Made by a program: the position numbers and the translations under genes
Notes under the pieces: generated by a model
Databases searched by the model: none
What the model was told of the DNA's origin: nothing
The model's input: the letters and a program-made list of their open reading frames with translations, nothing else
Origin: Diplonema papillatum
Lineage: Eukaryota > Euglenozoa > Diplonemea > Diplonemida > Diplonemidae
Length of the DNA: 64,000 bases
Reading direction: 5' to 3'
NCBI GenBank assembly: GCA_030068145.1
Contig: JAPJBO010000003.1
Coordinates: forward strand, 808,501-872,500
Shown: positions 42,501-51,929 of the stretch, one piece after another
How positions within the stretch are numbered: position 1 is the stretch's first letter
Layout: every line of letters begins with the position of its first letter

Positions 42501-44108
42501 GGTGACTCTCTACTATCGCAACAATATACCAATCTCGAATGTGACTCTCCATTATCGCAACAATATACCAATCTCGAAGGTGACTCTCTACTATCGCAAC
42601 AATATACCAATCTCGAAGGTGACTCTCTACTATCGCAACAATATAACAATCTCGAAGGTGACTCTCCATTATCGCAACAATATACCAATCTCGAAGGTGA
42701 CTCTCCACTATCGCAACAATATACCAATCTCGAAGGTGACTCTCTACTATCGCAACAATATAACAATCTCGAATGTGACTCTCCATTATCGCAACAATAT
42801 ACCAATCTCGAAGGTGACTCTCTACTATCGCAACAATATACCAATCTCGAAGGTGACTCTCTACTATCGCAACAATATACCAATCTCGAAGGTGACTCTC
42901 TACTATCGCAACAATATACCAATCTCGAAGGTGACTCTCTACTATCGCAACAATATAACAATCTCGAAGGTGACTCTCTACTATCGCAACAATATACCAA
43001 TCTCGAAGGTGACTCTCTACTATCGCAACAATATACCAATCTCGAAGGTGACTCTCTACTATCGCAACAATATACCAATCTCGAAGGTGACTCTCTACTA
43101 TCGCAACAATATACCAATCTCGAAGGTGACTCTCTACTATCGCAACAATATACCAATCTCGAAGGTGACTCTCTACTATCGCAACAATATACCAATCTCG
43201 AAGGTGACTCTCTACTATCGCAACAATATACCAATCTCGAAGGTGACTCTCCATTATCGCAACAATATACCAATCTCGAAGGTGACTCTCTACTATCGCA
43301 ACAATATACCAATCTCGAAGGTGACTCTCTACTATCGCAACAATATACCAATCTCGAAGGTGACTCTCCATTATCGCAACAATATACCAATCTCGAAGGT
43401 GACTCTCTACTATCGCAACAATATACCAATCTCGAAGGTGACTCTCCACTATCGCAACAATATAACAATCTCGAAGGTGACTCTCCATTATCGCAACAAT
43501 ATACCAATCTCGAAGGTGACTCTCCACTATCGCAACAATATACCAATCTCGAAGGTGACTCTCTACTATCGCAACAATATACCAATCTCGAAGGTGACTC
43601 TCTACTATCGCAACAATATAACAATCTCGAAGGTGACTCTCTACTATCGCAACAATATACCAATCTCGAAGGTGACTCTCTACTATCGCAACAATATACC
43701 AATCTCGAAGGTGACTCTCTACTATCGCAACAATATACCAATCTCGAAGGTGACTCTCTACTATCGCAACAATATACCAATCTCGAAGGTGACTCTCCAT
43801 TATCGCAACAATATACCAATCTCGAAGGTGACTCTCTACTATCGCAACAATATACCAATCTCGAAGGTGACTCTCTACTATCGCAACAATATACCAATCT
43901 CGAAGGTGACTCTCCATTATCGCAACAATATACCAATCTCGAAGGTGACTCTCTACTATCGCAACAATATACCAATCTCGAAGGTGACTCTCTACTATCG
44001 CAACAATATAACAATCTCGAAGGTGACTCTCCATTATCGCAACAATATACCAATCTCGAAGGTGACTCCATTATCACCTTGTAGGCGCAAGGCTGTCCCT
44101 CGAGTATG
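36585..44108 (+). mobile_element. F1 element interrupted by the giant satellite
   Basis: The left boundary CCTGCCAGTTGCGCAATCTCAAAGG matches the F1 left interior (compare CAGCCAGTTGCGAAGTCTCAAAGG of copy 4), and the right boundary CTTGTAGGCGCAAGGCTGTCCCTCGAGTATG matches the F1 right end (GCACAAGGCAGTCCCTCGAGTATTT). Everything between is 39-bp repeat, so the middle of the F1 element has been replaced by the array. Confidence 0.8.
36601..44076 (+). repeat. 39-bp satellite array, about 190 units
   Basis: Unit of exactly 39 bp containing AATCTCGAAGGTGACTCTC and CTACTATCGCAACAATATAC. The main variants are CCATTATCG for CTACTATCG and AACAATCTC for ACCAATCTC. The interior (about 37200-40700) is very homogeneous; variants cluster at the left edge and throughout 40740-44070. 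Two 40-bp units with the same extra A (near 39290 and 41122) share the following unit pattern, so they are copies of one block. Because 39 is divisible by three, frames of 800-1600 codons stay open on both strands; these are not genes. Confidence 0.97.
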
Positions 44109-44244
44109 TTGGTGACCCCAGGATGTGGAATACGCCAAGTGCGAAAGTGCCAAAACAGCCTGCCTCCCAAGCGTTGCACACCAGCTACAAAACAACGAAC
44201 GAAACAGGAGAAAACGGTCAACAGAGACTAATCTGCAAAAAGAC

Positions 44245-45798
44245 ATGGGGTGTGACAATTGCGGCGGCACGAAGGCGGAAAGAAAAGCGGATAGTACGAA
44301 GTGGAAGTGTCGGACATGCGGCAAAGAAGTGCCTGAAAGTCAGATCAAGGATGGCTGCGATTTACCGCAACTAAGTTCGGTTGTCGCCGTTGCGCTCGCT
44401 GTGGCGGTGCTCGTGTTTATCATCGCGCCGTGTCTGACAGATGCAATCAGCTGCGGAGACGGAGAGAGGTTTACGCTCTTCCGGTACAAGAAGGACGACG
44501 ATTCGACGAACGTGTACAATTACGAATCTTGCGACGACGCGTTCAAGCGGCACTTTCAAGCCGCCCAGACGTTCTGTATATTGTCCGCCCTGTTCTTTTG
44601 GCTGCCGCCGATGCAAATCGTGTGTGCGGCTGTGACCATGGTCCTCATGACTGCCATTCTTCGGGGAGAGTTCTGCGGCTTCCCGCAGTCCCTCGAGGAC
44701 CAAGGCTGCGAGCTGTCGACGGCGTTCACACTGCTGACCGTAAGCGCCTCGATATCTGCTATCTTCATGACCGTGGTTTTCGCGACCTTTCGCACCCGGT
44801 ACCTGGTGTTTGCGCTTGTCACTCTGCTCCTCACCGGCGTAGCCACAGCGATGAAGATTGCGCACAAGGACTGCGATGATTGCGAAATGTCTGTGACCTT
44901 CTACGTCGCAAAGTTCCCAAATTACACGTCCAGCGGCTGGGAAACCATCAGCGCCCCCGTGGACGACGTGTTCTGCAACAATTTCATGACGTACATCTGG
45001 GGCGGGCGATTCGTGTCTATTCTCACATGCTTCGCGTCCCTCGCGGCCGTGTGCACCATCCCCCTAAACGGTAGGCTGGTGTTGCTTCTCGCGGCGCTGC
45101 CGGTGGTGCTGGTCTCTATCTCCCTCGCCCTCGTCGTGACGATCAAAAATTTGCAGTTGTGCAGTTACACGGAGTCGCTCAGTCATCAAGGTTACACCCT
45201 CGGAGCGGCGGGCAGTCTGTACATAGCAGCACTCCTCACAGCCTTGATCAACTTCGGTTGTCAATATCGCAGGGTTGCTAAAGATGAAGCGTTGACGCTT
45301 CGTGAGTTTGCACGTGAGTTGGCAGGTGAGGAGATTCGGTGGGAGTTAATCGGTGTCACGAACCTTGTGTTGGTGGCGGCGGCTTACGGCGCTCCGGTCA
45401 TCAGCTTCCCATCGGGCAACCGTTCGATCTGGGTGACAACACGTGGAGGATGGGACCTCTGCGAAGTCGGCTTCGCAAATCTCGTCCGCCCAACCCGCGG
45501 ATTCGCGACCATGGCTGTGATCACGGCAGTCCTCATTATACCAGCTCGAGTTGTAGGACAACGGCTGGGTACGCCGATCGTTCAGCTTGTACCTTGCATC
45601 GCCCACGTCATCATCGACATCATAGTCGTCTCTCTGGAGCTTTCGTGGTCCACGACACAGCCCTGTGCAGACATCAAGTCGGTGAACGCTTCACCAAAAC
45701 TCTTCATACTATCCGTGCTCTTGACTGGTGGCCTCACCGTGCTGACGGTCCTGCAGATCCGTCGAACTCACAAAGATCGTAACGAGCCGGTGCAATGA
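44245..45798 (+). CDS. Polytopic membrane protein with N-terminal zinc ribbon, amastin-like architecture
   Basis: 517 codons from ATG at 44245; an upstream in-frame extension to 44125 begins with GTG and is not used. Residues 1-30 form a C-x2-C...C-x2-C zinc ribbon (CDNCGG, KCRTCG). About twelve hydrophobic segments follow, arranged as three modules: helix, extracellular loop with paired Cys, helix-turn-helix, short Cys loop, helix. In module 1, C-x-D-G-E-R-F-T-L-F-R-Y-K, ESCDDAF, AAQTFCILS and GCELSTAF resemble amastin signatures (first-loop Cys, AQAF-I-S, C-L before the last helix). This resemblance is by eye and moderate. The role is unknown, probably a surface or vacuolar membrane protein. 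It lies immediately downstream of the satellite. A decayed 3' copy is at 50840-51140. Confidence 0.8.
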   Translation: MGCDNCGGTKAERKADSTKWKCRTCGKEVPESQIKDGCDLPQLSSVVAVALAVAVLVFIIAPCLTDAISCGDGERFTLFRYKKDDDSTNVYNYESCDDAFKRHFQAAQTFCILSALFFWLPPMQIVCAAVTMVLMTAILRGEFCGFPQSLEDQGCELSTAFTLLTVSASISAIFMTVVFATFRTRYLVFALVTLLLTGVATAMKIAHKDCDDCEMSVTFYVAKFPNYTSSGWETISAPVDDVFCNNFMTYIWGGRFVSILTCFASLAAVCTIPLNGRLVLLLAALPVVLVSISLALVVTIKNLQLCSYTESLSHQGYTLGAAGSLYIAALLTALINFGCQYRRVAKDEALTLREFARELAGEEIRWELIGVTNLVLVAAAYGAPVISFPSGNRSIWVTTRGGWDLCEVGFANLVRPTRGFATMAVITAVLIIPARVVGQRLGTPIVQLVPCIAHVIIDIIVVSLELSWSTTQPCADIKSVNASPKLFILSVLLTGGLTVLTVLQIRRTHKDRNEPVQ

Positions 45799-46009
45799 AA
45801 ACCAGCTGGGTGCTGTCAGGACCACCAGCGAAATCCCCACCTGTGCCCTCTTCCCTACCTCGCAGCAAACGGTTACATCGTCTCCTTGGAGAACGCTTAA
45901 CCACTTTCAATCCTTGGAAGTAGTGCCCCGCGGCGGTTGGTTACGAGCCACAATCCTATCCAAACCAGGGCTTACGCTCCACGTGTGGAACGTGTGGATT
46001 TCCACACGT
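45799..46009 (+). other. 3' flank of membrane-protein gene
   Basis: Includes the segment AAAACCAGCTGGGTG, which is also retained after the decayed copy at 51117. It ends in CCACGTGTGGAACGTGTGG, a palindrome-rich motif also present at 51247 and 48230. Confidence 0.5.
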
Positions 46010-46330
46010 TAATTTTTTGGGTTTATTCCCTTATAGCCACCACGATTTTTTTTATTCCCTTATAGCCACGAAAAAAGAATTTTATTCCCTTATAGCCACG
46101 TCAATGTTTTTTATTCCCTTACAGCCACCACATGTTTTTTAATTCCCTTATAGCCACGGAAAAAGAATTTTATTCCCTTATAGCCACGAAAAAAGAATTT
46201 TATTCCCTTATAGCCACGGAAAAAGAATTTTATTCCCTTATAGCCACGAAAAAAAGATTTTTATTCCCTTATAGCCACGAAAAAAGAATTTTATTCCCTT
46301 ATAGCCACGAAAACAGAATTGTATTCCCTG
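46010..46330 (+). repeat. 30-bp array, left end of the Mutator-like element
   Basis: About ten units of TTTTATTCCCTTATAGCCAC plus GAAAAAAGAA, period 30-32 bp. It is the inverted counterpart of 47815-48200. Confidence 0.92.
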
Positions 46331-46596
46331 ACCAGCCTGGACCACCGAACCAGACCAGTCAACCACGCGGTACTCCGCCACCCACCATTCAGCCATGATC
46401 TAGCAAGAGCAAAATTGCAAAGCCTACTACCGGATAGTGTTACGGAGGCGAACGAATCATGCGAGACATGCGAGAACCTGTGGGGGGGCCCCTCGACAGT
46501 TTTTATAACACGGCATAGTAGGTCAAGAACCGGATAAGTGTGTTCCTTCTATTTCAGTCTGATCTGTATTTTGCATCCCCTCCCTCTCCCTCCCTC

Positions 46597-46833
46597 CAGT
46601 CTGTATGTTGAAGTTGTAGCATAATCGGGCTGTTGAGAGATATCGCTCAGTCCACCTCATTGCGTGTTTGCCGTGTTTATTGGTTCGTAGAGTCGCGGCA
46701 AGCAGAACGAGTAGACGTCCAGTCTGCAAATTGAAGTCGTAGCTTGATCAGGTTGATGAGAGAACTCGCGGCCAGTTCACCTCATTGCGTGTTTGCCGTG
46801 TTGATTGGTTCGTAGAAGAGTCGCAGCAAAAAG
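46597..46833 (+). repeat. Direct repeat of about 120 bp
   Basis: CCAGTCTG-ATTGAAG-TGTAGC through GTGTTTGCCGTGTTTATTGGTTCGTAGA occurs twice (46597-46703 and 46719-46833). It makes up the 3' side of the Mutator-like ORF, which probably became truncated here. Confidence 0.8.
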
Positions 46834-47670
46834 AAAGAGGAGGCCAAACATTTTCATGCAGAGAAATGGTGAGGACTCGTGAAAGGTTGGAAGAGAAACT
46901 TGGATAAAATGCAAAGGATCAATTTTAAGAGAGGAAATCAGGCAGCAAGCCTTACGACGTATCGACGACAGGGGTATCCTCTTCAAGAGGGCTACAGAAG
47001 GTGAGCCTTTTTTGATGTGGGCTTGCAGCTGCTTCGGTGTTGTTTTGGGTTCCGCGCGAACAAGGTCTTCCACCTCACGAGCTATCCAAGAAGTTTTGAG
47101 CCTCCCAGTGGCAGCCTTTTGCAAGAGGTTGCACGTATGCGCAGTGCAGGAAGAGACTCGCACCTCTGCTCCCCGCACATGCGCGTTGCACGAAAACCCA
47201 CATGCGCTCCCGTTATCGGCCTTTGCGGAGCACTTAAAAAGTGTCCTATGTGCGTCGCTGCGCTTTCGAACGCACGTCCGAGAAGCTGAAAACGTTGTTC
47301 TCAGCACTGCGTCGCAAAACGCCTCCATGTCTTCGAAGACAGCCCCAACTGACAGGAGTGCGTCATCATCACCGTTATCTGACGAAACTAGTGAGGCAGC
47401 GTCAACGTCACCGTCATCGACATCTGACGAAACTAGTGGAGCAGCTTCTGACTCGGAGGCTGGCATAGCGGGCGAGTCTGGTGGCGGTACTTCTTCCGAA
47501 GATTGCGCTGCACGTATAAGAGCGGACAAAAGTACGGCTGGTGAATCGGAAAGTGCCTCTACCGCTGAGTGGACGTCGCGGATCAGGGCAAATCCCAGGA
47601 TCTTTGCCCTGATGTTGTCGGATTCAAAGGGTAAATCCTTTATGACTCGTAAGCAGTCTGCACATGACAT
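46777..47670 (-). CDS. MuDR-like transposase N-terminal fragment
   Basis: 297 codons from ATG at 47670. Residues 1-80 contain a short hydrophobic-rich region and acidic Ser/Asp repeats. Residues about 112-215 show the layout of the MuDR-type DNA-binding zinc finger: VFEDMEAFCDAVLR, FKCSAK, ACGFSC, then HTC with K-SWIAREVEDLV and PKQLQAHIKK, meaning a C...C...H-x-C finger followed by the helical region. The MULE catalytic domain (DDE) that should follow is missing; the last 70 residues are of low quality and overlap a direct repeat. It was probably a longer gene with the 3' part lost. Confidence 0.6.
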   Translation of the reverse strand: MSCADCLRVIKDLPFESDNIRAKILGFALIRDVHSAVEALSDSPAVLLSALIRAAQSSEEVPPPDSPAMPASESEAAPLVSSDVDDGDVDAASLVSSDNGDDDALLSVGAVFEDMEAFCDAVLRTTFSASRTCVRKRSDAHRTLFKCSAKADNGSACGFSCNAHVRGAEVRVSSCTAHTCNLLQKAATGRLKTSWIAREVEDLVRAEPKTTPKQLQAHIKKGSPSVALLKRIPLSSIRRKACCLISSLKIDPLHFIQVSLPTFHESSPFLCMKMFGLLFLFAATLLRTNQHGKHAMR

Positions 47671-47814
47671 TTTTACTATATTCTCACTTCTTGTCTAAAC
47701 CTGGAGCTGGATTTTGTTACAAACACGGAAATTTGAGTCGCGAACTTGTTGTGCACCCATATGTATGAAAACCAACAGGAGAAGGTGGCTCCTCTCCGGG
47801 ATCAAAATCTTTTT

Positions 47815-48200
47815 TCGTGGCTGTAAGGGAATAAAATTCTTTTTCGTGGCTATAAGGGAATAAAAATCTTTTTTCGTGGCTATAAGGGAATAAAATTCTT
47901 TTTTCGTGGCTATAAGGGAATAAAATTCTTTTTTCGTGGCTATAAGGGAATAAAATTCTTTTTTCGTGGCTATAAGGGAATAAAATTCTTTTTTCGTGGC
48001 TATAAGGGAATAAAATTCTTTTTTCGTGGCTATAAGGGAATAAAATTCTTTTTTCGTGGCTATAAGGGAATAAAATTATTTCGTGGTGGCTATAAGGGAA
48101 AAAAAAAGCGGTTGTCGTCAGTTCGTGGCTATAAGGGAATAAAATTCTTTTTCCGTGGCTATAAGGAATATTGAAAATACCGGGTGGCTATAAGATAATT
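47815..48200 (-). repeat. 30-bp array, right end of the Mutator-like element
   Basis: Twelve to thirteen units of CTTTTTTCGTGGCTATAAGG plus GAATAAAATT with an exact 30-bp period in the middle. It is inverted relative to 46010-46330. 48201-48485 beyond it contains CCACGTGTGGATCCAC palindromes and no gene. Confidence 0.92.
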
Positions 48201-48485
48201 TGCCCTAATTTTTTTTGGATTTTGTTCCCCCACGTGTGGATCCACAGGTACCACATGTGGATTTTGATTTATTGGTCCACATGCAGGGGAGTCTAGGCCC
48301 ACTAGTGGTCAAGGCCGCAGCCAGGTGTCGGCCAGTCCAGTAGCGGCGCTATATCTTTTGCCGTCGCACATAAGGGGAAACGTTTTTTTTCCCCTCGAAC
48401 CTTAAGCGCCCACACGTGGACCACACGTATTTTCTCTGAGACCGAAAACGGAGCGTAAGCCCTGATCCAAACCCTCTCTTTCTTT

Positions 48486-48760
48486 AAATAAGCGCCAGCT
48501 TGAAAGGAAATGCTCGACGATGCTGCCCGACAAAGAGCAGAAGGGATCCCAACAGTAACTACCGAACCACGTGTTGAACGGACGTGAGGTGCGGGTCCAC
48601 CCCGACACGACAAAACACACAAACAGAACAAGTCAAAGTCCTGAGTGAGAAAGCAACACACGGTGGTGTAAGCGAAGAACAAATCATATTGTATTTGCCC
48701 CTTACCTCTATATTTCCTCCCTTCCATTCGGAGTCGAAGCAGCAACGTCGAGTATTTTTA
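48486..48760 (+). mobile_element. F2 element, copy 6
   Basis: F2 copy with AAATAAGCGCCAGCTTGAAA at the left and AACGTCGAGTATTTTTA at the right, slightly shortened in the middle (GGGATCCCAACAGTAAC). The following 48761-49000 shows no gene. Confidence 0.8.
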
Positions 48761-49000
48761 GAACGAATGAAGGAAGGAGAAACACAATGAAACCAACAAG
48801 TTGTGTGCTCGCACCGGTACAGGCCTGAAAGTCCCCATCCAAAGGACCCACTGTTGAGCTCTGACTTTGGATTGGGGTCTGCGTTCAAAAGAGCGAAACC
48901 TGAGACGGAGAACGAGGTGCACACAACACCGCGGTGAAAAGGTACAGGGGGCTGGTCCCTCAAGGTTTCATACCCCTTCTCTTCCCCCGCGCACCCTGTC

Positions 49001-49225
49001 CTTCTCTTTTCCCCGCACTCCCTGCTCTTTCTTTTCCCCGCACTCTTTTCCCCCGCACTCCCTGCTCTTTCTTTTCCCCGCACTCCCTGCTCTTTCTTTT
49101 CTGCACTCCCTGCTCTTTCTTTTCCCCGCACTCCCTGCTCTTTCTCTTCCCCGCACTCCCTGCTCTTTCTCTTTCCCGCACTCTCTGCTCTTTCTCTTCC
49201 CCGCACTCTCTGCTCTTTCTTTTCT
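49001..49225 (+). repeat. 25-bp array, copy 1
   Basis: About nine units of CCCCGCACTCCCTGCTCTTT plus CTTTT. A few further units are at 49602-49665. The same array is larger at 52028-52435. Pyrimidine-rich on the plus strand. Confidence 0.92.
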
Positions 49226-49606
49226 TAATAGTACATCTGTACTGACGGGAACATTTCCGGAACAACGGTTGCACATGAAAACGAAGCCAACGAAGAAAGT
49301 GCTAATACAGGAAAACCCCCCCCCCCCAGAGAGACGGAGTCTTACACTCCCTGCGACCCTTTTCCCTTTCCCCTATTTTATTTTACACTTTCTTCGACGA
49401 AGACTTGATGCTAGCATCAAACATGCATGCGAGGCAGTACTCTGCCTAAACATTAAACTAAGTTTTTCCCCCCAGAGAGGTTTATACCCTGTACACGCGA
49501 AGAACCAGAAACTTTTGCCTTATCATTTTCATCACCTTTGGTCAGTTGGTGCTGATCGTCCGTTGCTTCGTTTATCAGTGCAAGCCCCAACTCCGGAAAT
49601 GTTCCC
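49225..49606 (+). mobile_element. Element P, copy 2
   Basis: Element P with its GAACATTTCCGGA inverted ends, containing an extra insertion at 49318-49470 that matches 18880-19090. The 25-bp array borders it on both sides. Confidence 0.65.
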
Positions 49607-49679
49607 CGCACTCCCTGCTCTTTCTTTTCTGCACTCCCTGCTCTTCCCCGCACCCTCTGCTTTTCAACAACAAAACTAT

Positions 49680-50205
49680 GCATTTATTACTATGTTTACT
49701 TCACAGAAGGACGGTGCCACGGTGCGACTCGGCAGCCCCTGCTAAACGAGCGCCACGTGGGGGGTGAAGTGAACGGATTCATCCCTTCCTTCAGCACCAA
49801 AAGTCCAGGAATACCGGTATTCCCAGCAATAGAGAGCAAAAGACGCATAAAAGGAGAGAATAGCCGTAAAAGGAACAAAAAGAAAGTTTACCACGATTAC
49901 CATTTCTTCGTCCAGTCTACCACATGGGTCTCGCCAGAGCTACCAGTGGAGGATTCGGCAAAGGCGCAGTGCTTTTTTCGGAACGCAACTGACGTCACAA
50001 TAAAGTCACGCAGAAGTGGTGAAAACACTGACTGCGCGCCATATCCTTCAGCCTTGGGGTATGAAAAGCGTCTGGTAGCAATACTACCATCATACGGCAA
50101 CTAAAAGAAAACACTGGTTGGAACCACAGAAAAAGGAAAAAGAAGCAAACAACACAACAACAGAGGAAAAGAAAGCGAGGAGCCCAACCCTCATCCCCTC
50201 AGCCG
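49680..50205 (+). repeat. Segmental duplication block, copy 1
   Basis: Nearly identical to 52740-53245 (GAAGGACGGTGCCACGGTGC through GAGCCCAACCCTCATCCCC). The 115-codon frame at 49757 is duplicated with it but has no recognisable domain. A third, shorter copy lies at 50405-50635, where the block leaves the others after CCATTTCTTC. Confidence 0.85.
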
Positions 50206-50404
50206 CCAGCTCTCACACGATAGAAATGAGCCTGACTGCAGCATCGTCTTGTATGACGATGACTGCAGGAAAGCTCTTACCAAAATACGAGCCCAACCTA
50301 TAGCACTGCTAAATCAGTGATTGTAGGCACGCTCCAAAAGGCAATACACAATTCCATCTCGATGGAATGCTGACCCGGCGAGCTACGAGGGTAATGAAGA
50401 CAAC

Positions 50405-50635
50405 AGTATTTATTACTATGTTTACTTCACAGAAGGACGGTGCCACGGTGCGACTCCCCCTGCTAAACGAGCGCCACGTGGGGGGTGAAGTGAACGGATT
50501 CATCCCTTCCTTCAGCACCAAAAGTCCAGGAATACCGGTATTCCCAGCAATAGAGAGCAAAAGACGCATAAAAGGAGAGAATAGCCGTAAAAGGAACAAA
50601 AAGAAAGTTTACCACGATTACCATTTCTTCCCCCA
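50405..50635 (+). repeat. Segmental duplication block, partial copy 3
   Basis: Matches the first 230 bp of 49680-50205. 50206-50404 between the copies and 50636-50839 after it show no gene. Confidence 0.8.
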
Positions 50636-50839
50636 CTCTCCCTGTATAACCACACCAACACTCAAGTACCGCTGCTGTCCTGTCGACAGTTGTATATCCG
50701 TGGCTTCGAATCACGGTGCAGATAGGCGTTGTTGGCAAGCAGAGACGACTTTGCTTAAGTTTGCTTTGGAGTTCTGCTTCAGATTACGAGGAAACGAAAG
50801 AAAATTTAAGCAAATCAACGCAGACTTAGCTGTTCACGG

Positions 50840-51150
50840 CAGTGCTCATTGTACGAGCTCGAGTTGTAGAGGTACGCCGATCGTTCAGTTTGTACCGTGC
50901 ATCACCCACAACATCATCGGCATCAAAGTCGTATGGAGGTTGCTGGCTCATGTCGCAGCCTTGTGCAGACATCGAGTCCTACAACGAACAATCGGGTTCG
51001 CTGAAAGACTCACCGATACGTTTCGTGCTACCGGTGTTCTTGACGGGAAGTCTCCCCCGTGCTGACGGTCCTACAGACTTACCCAACTCATCGAGCTCGT
51101 ACCGAGCCAGTGCAGTGAAGACCAGCTGGGTGGTGTTAGGCTCTGTGCAG
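50840..51150 (+). pseudogene. Decayed 3' end of the polytopic membrane-protein gene
   Basis: Similar to 45530-45830: GAGCTCGAGTTGTAG, TACGCCGATCGTTCAG, TTGTGCAGACATC, GTGCTGACGGTCCT-CAGA and, past the stop, GACCAGCTGGGTG. Several indels shift the frame and the start is missing. The following 51150-51300 region also retains a CTTACGTTCCACGTGTGGAA block like the one after the intact gene. Confidence 0.85.
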
Positions 51151-51407
51151 TGAACTCTCCTTCCTTCCTCCGACTTCGCAGTTCGTTTCGTCGGCTCCTG
51201 GATGCACGCTTTCAAAACTGTTTGCGAAGATCGGGGCTTACGTTCCACGTGTGGAACGTGTTGATTTTCGGTAGGGTTTACACATTCTCGCAATTCACAC
51301 TCGTCTCAGCACCCTCTTCTCTCCTCTTTCCCCGCACTTCCTGCCCTCTTCTTTTCTCGGACCCCCGCTTTAAACTTGACACCAATGGTAGAAGCAATTG
51401 TGTTTTT

Positions 51408-51465
51408 GTATAAGCACCTGCTTTGTAGGAAATGCTTGAGGAGACTGCCAGTTGCTCCTAGGGTA
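51408..51465 (+). mobile_element. F1 element, copy 7, left part
   Basis: F1 left end GTATAAGCACCTGCTTTGTA through GACTGCCAGTTGC, cut off at about 51460. The matching right-hand interior resumes at 51930. The element is therefore interrupted by about 465 bp. Confidence 0.75.
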
Positions 51466-51929
51466 GACGCGACCTACTCTAAGGCGGATACAGGCGATCT
51501 GATGGCGAAAATTGTCATGTTACGCTCGTGTTACGCTGTTCTTTAGCGAAAATTGTCATGTTACGCTCGTGTGACGCTGTTTTACAGCCAAACTTATGCA
51601 ATTTGTCAAGAACAAAAACCGATCGATGGCAGCGTACTATCCCCACACCCGTTAGATGAACGAAAGTGGTTCGAAGGAAGTGAGCAAGTGAAAACGCCAG
51701 GCGTTCATCGCGACGACATTGATGTTTCTACTGTGAAGTGGAAGGACGTGGCCGCGGTTGAGTGGCCCGCGGAGGAGACGAAAGCTGATGAAAGAACAAC
51801 TTGTGTATTCCATCCCTCATGCAACACCGTGCACGCCGAGGGTGCCAATTGTTACCGGTGTGGGAACAAAGGCGATCAGACCTGCCTGAAGAGCAAGCTG
51901 AAAACCGAGCAGGTGGTTGACCGGCTTGG
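51466..51929 (+). other. Insert in F1 copy 7 with a 129-codon Cys-containing ORF
   Basis: The insert starts with a 60-bp direct repeat (GCGAAAATTGTCATGTTACG occurs twice). A frame at 51553-51942 encodes a peptide with C-x4-C and C-x2-C groups (FHPSCN, NCYRCGNKGDQTC), which may be a small zinc-binding unit of a captured gene. The segment ATGCAATTTGTCAAGAA also occurs at 30904. I do not recognise a family. Confidence 0.35.

Larger units (their letters stand above)
46010..48200. mobile_element. Mutator-like element with tandem-array inverted ends
   Basis: An ORF resembling a MuDR-type DNA-binding domain lies between two inverted arrays of the same 30-bp unit. The outer flanks on both sides carry CCACGTGTGGA palindromes (45985-46010, 48228-48270). 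The element is about 2.2 kb. The catalytic part of the transposase is not recognised, so it is probably non-autonomous or decayed. Confidence 0.6.

Noticed and set aside
36601..44076. CRISPR-like array
   Set aside because: The repeats are contiguous, with no unique spacers, and the genome is eukaryotic.
36545..44221. Frames of about 800-1600 codons on both strands across the 39-bp array
   Set aside because: They arise because the unit is 39 bp (13 codons) and lacks stops in several frames. All frames are equally open and there is no start context or non-repeat domain.
44125..44245. N-terminal 40-residue extension of the membrane protein
   Set aside because: It begins with GTG and is of low quality; the ATG at 44245 places the zinc ribbon at the N-terminus.
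47012..47698. Plus-strand 228-codon ORF
   Set aside because: It is antisense to the MuDR-like ORF, which has a coherent zinc-finger pattern.
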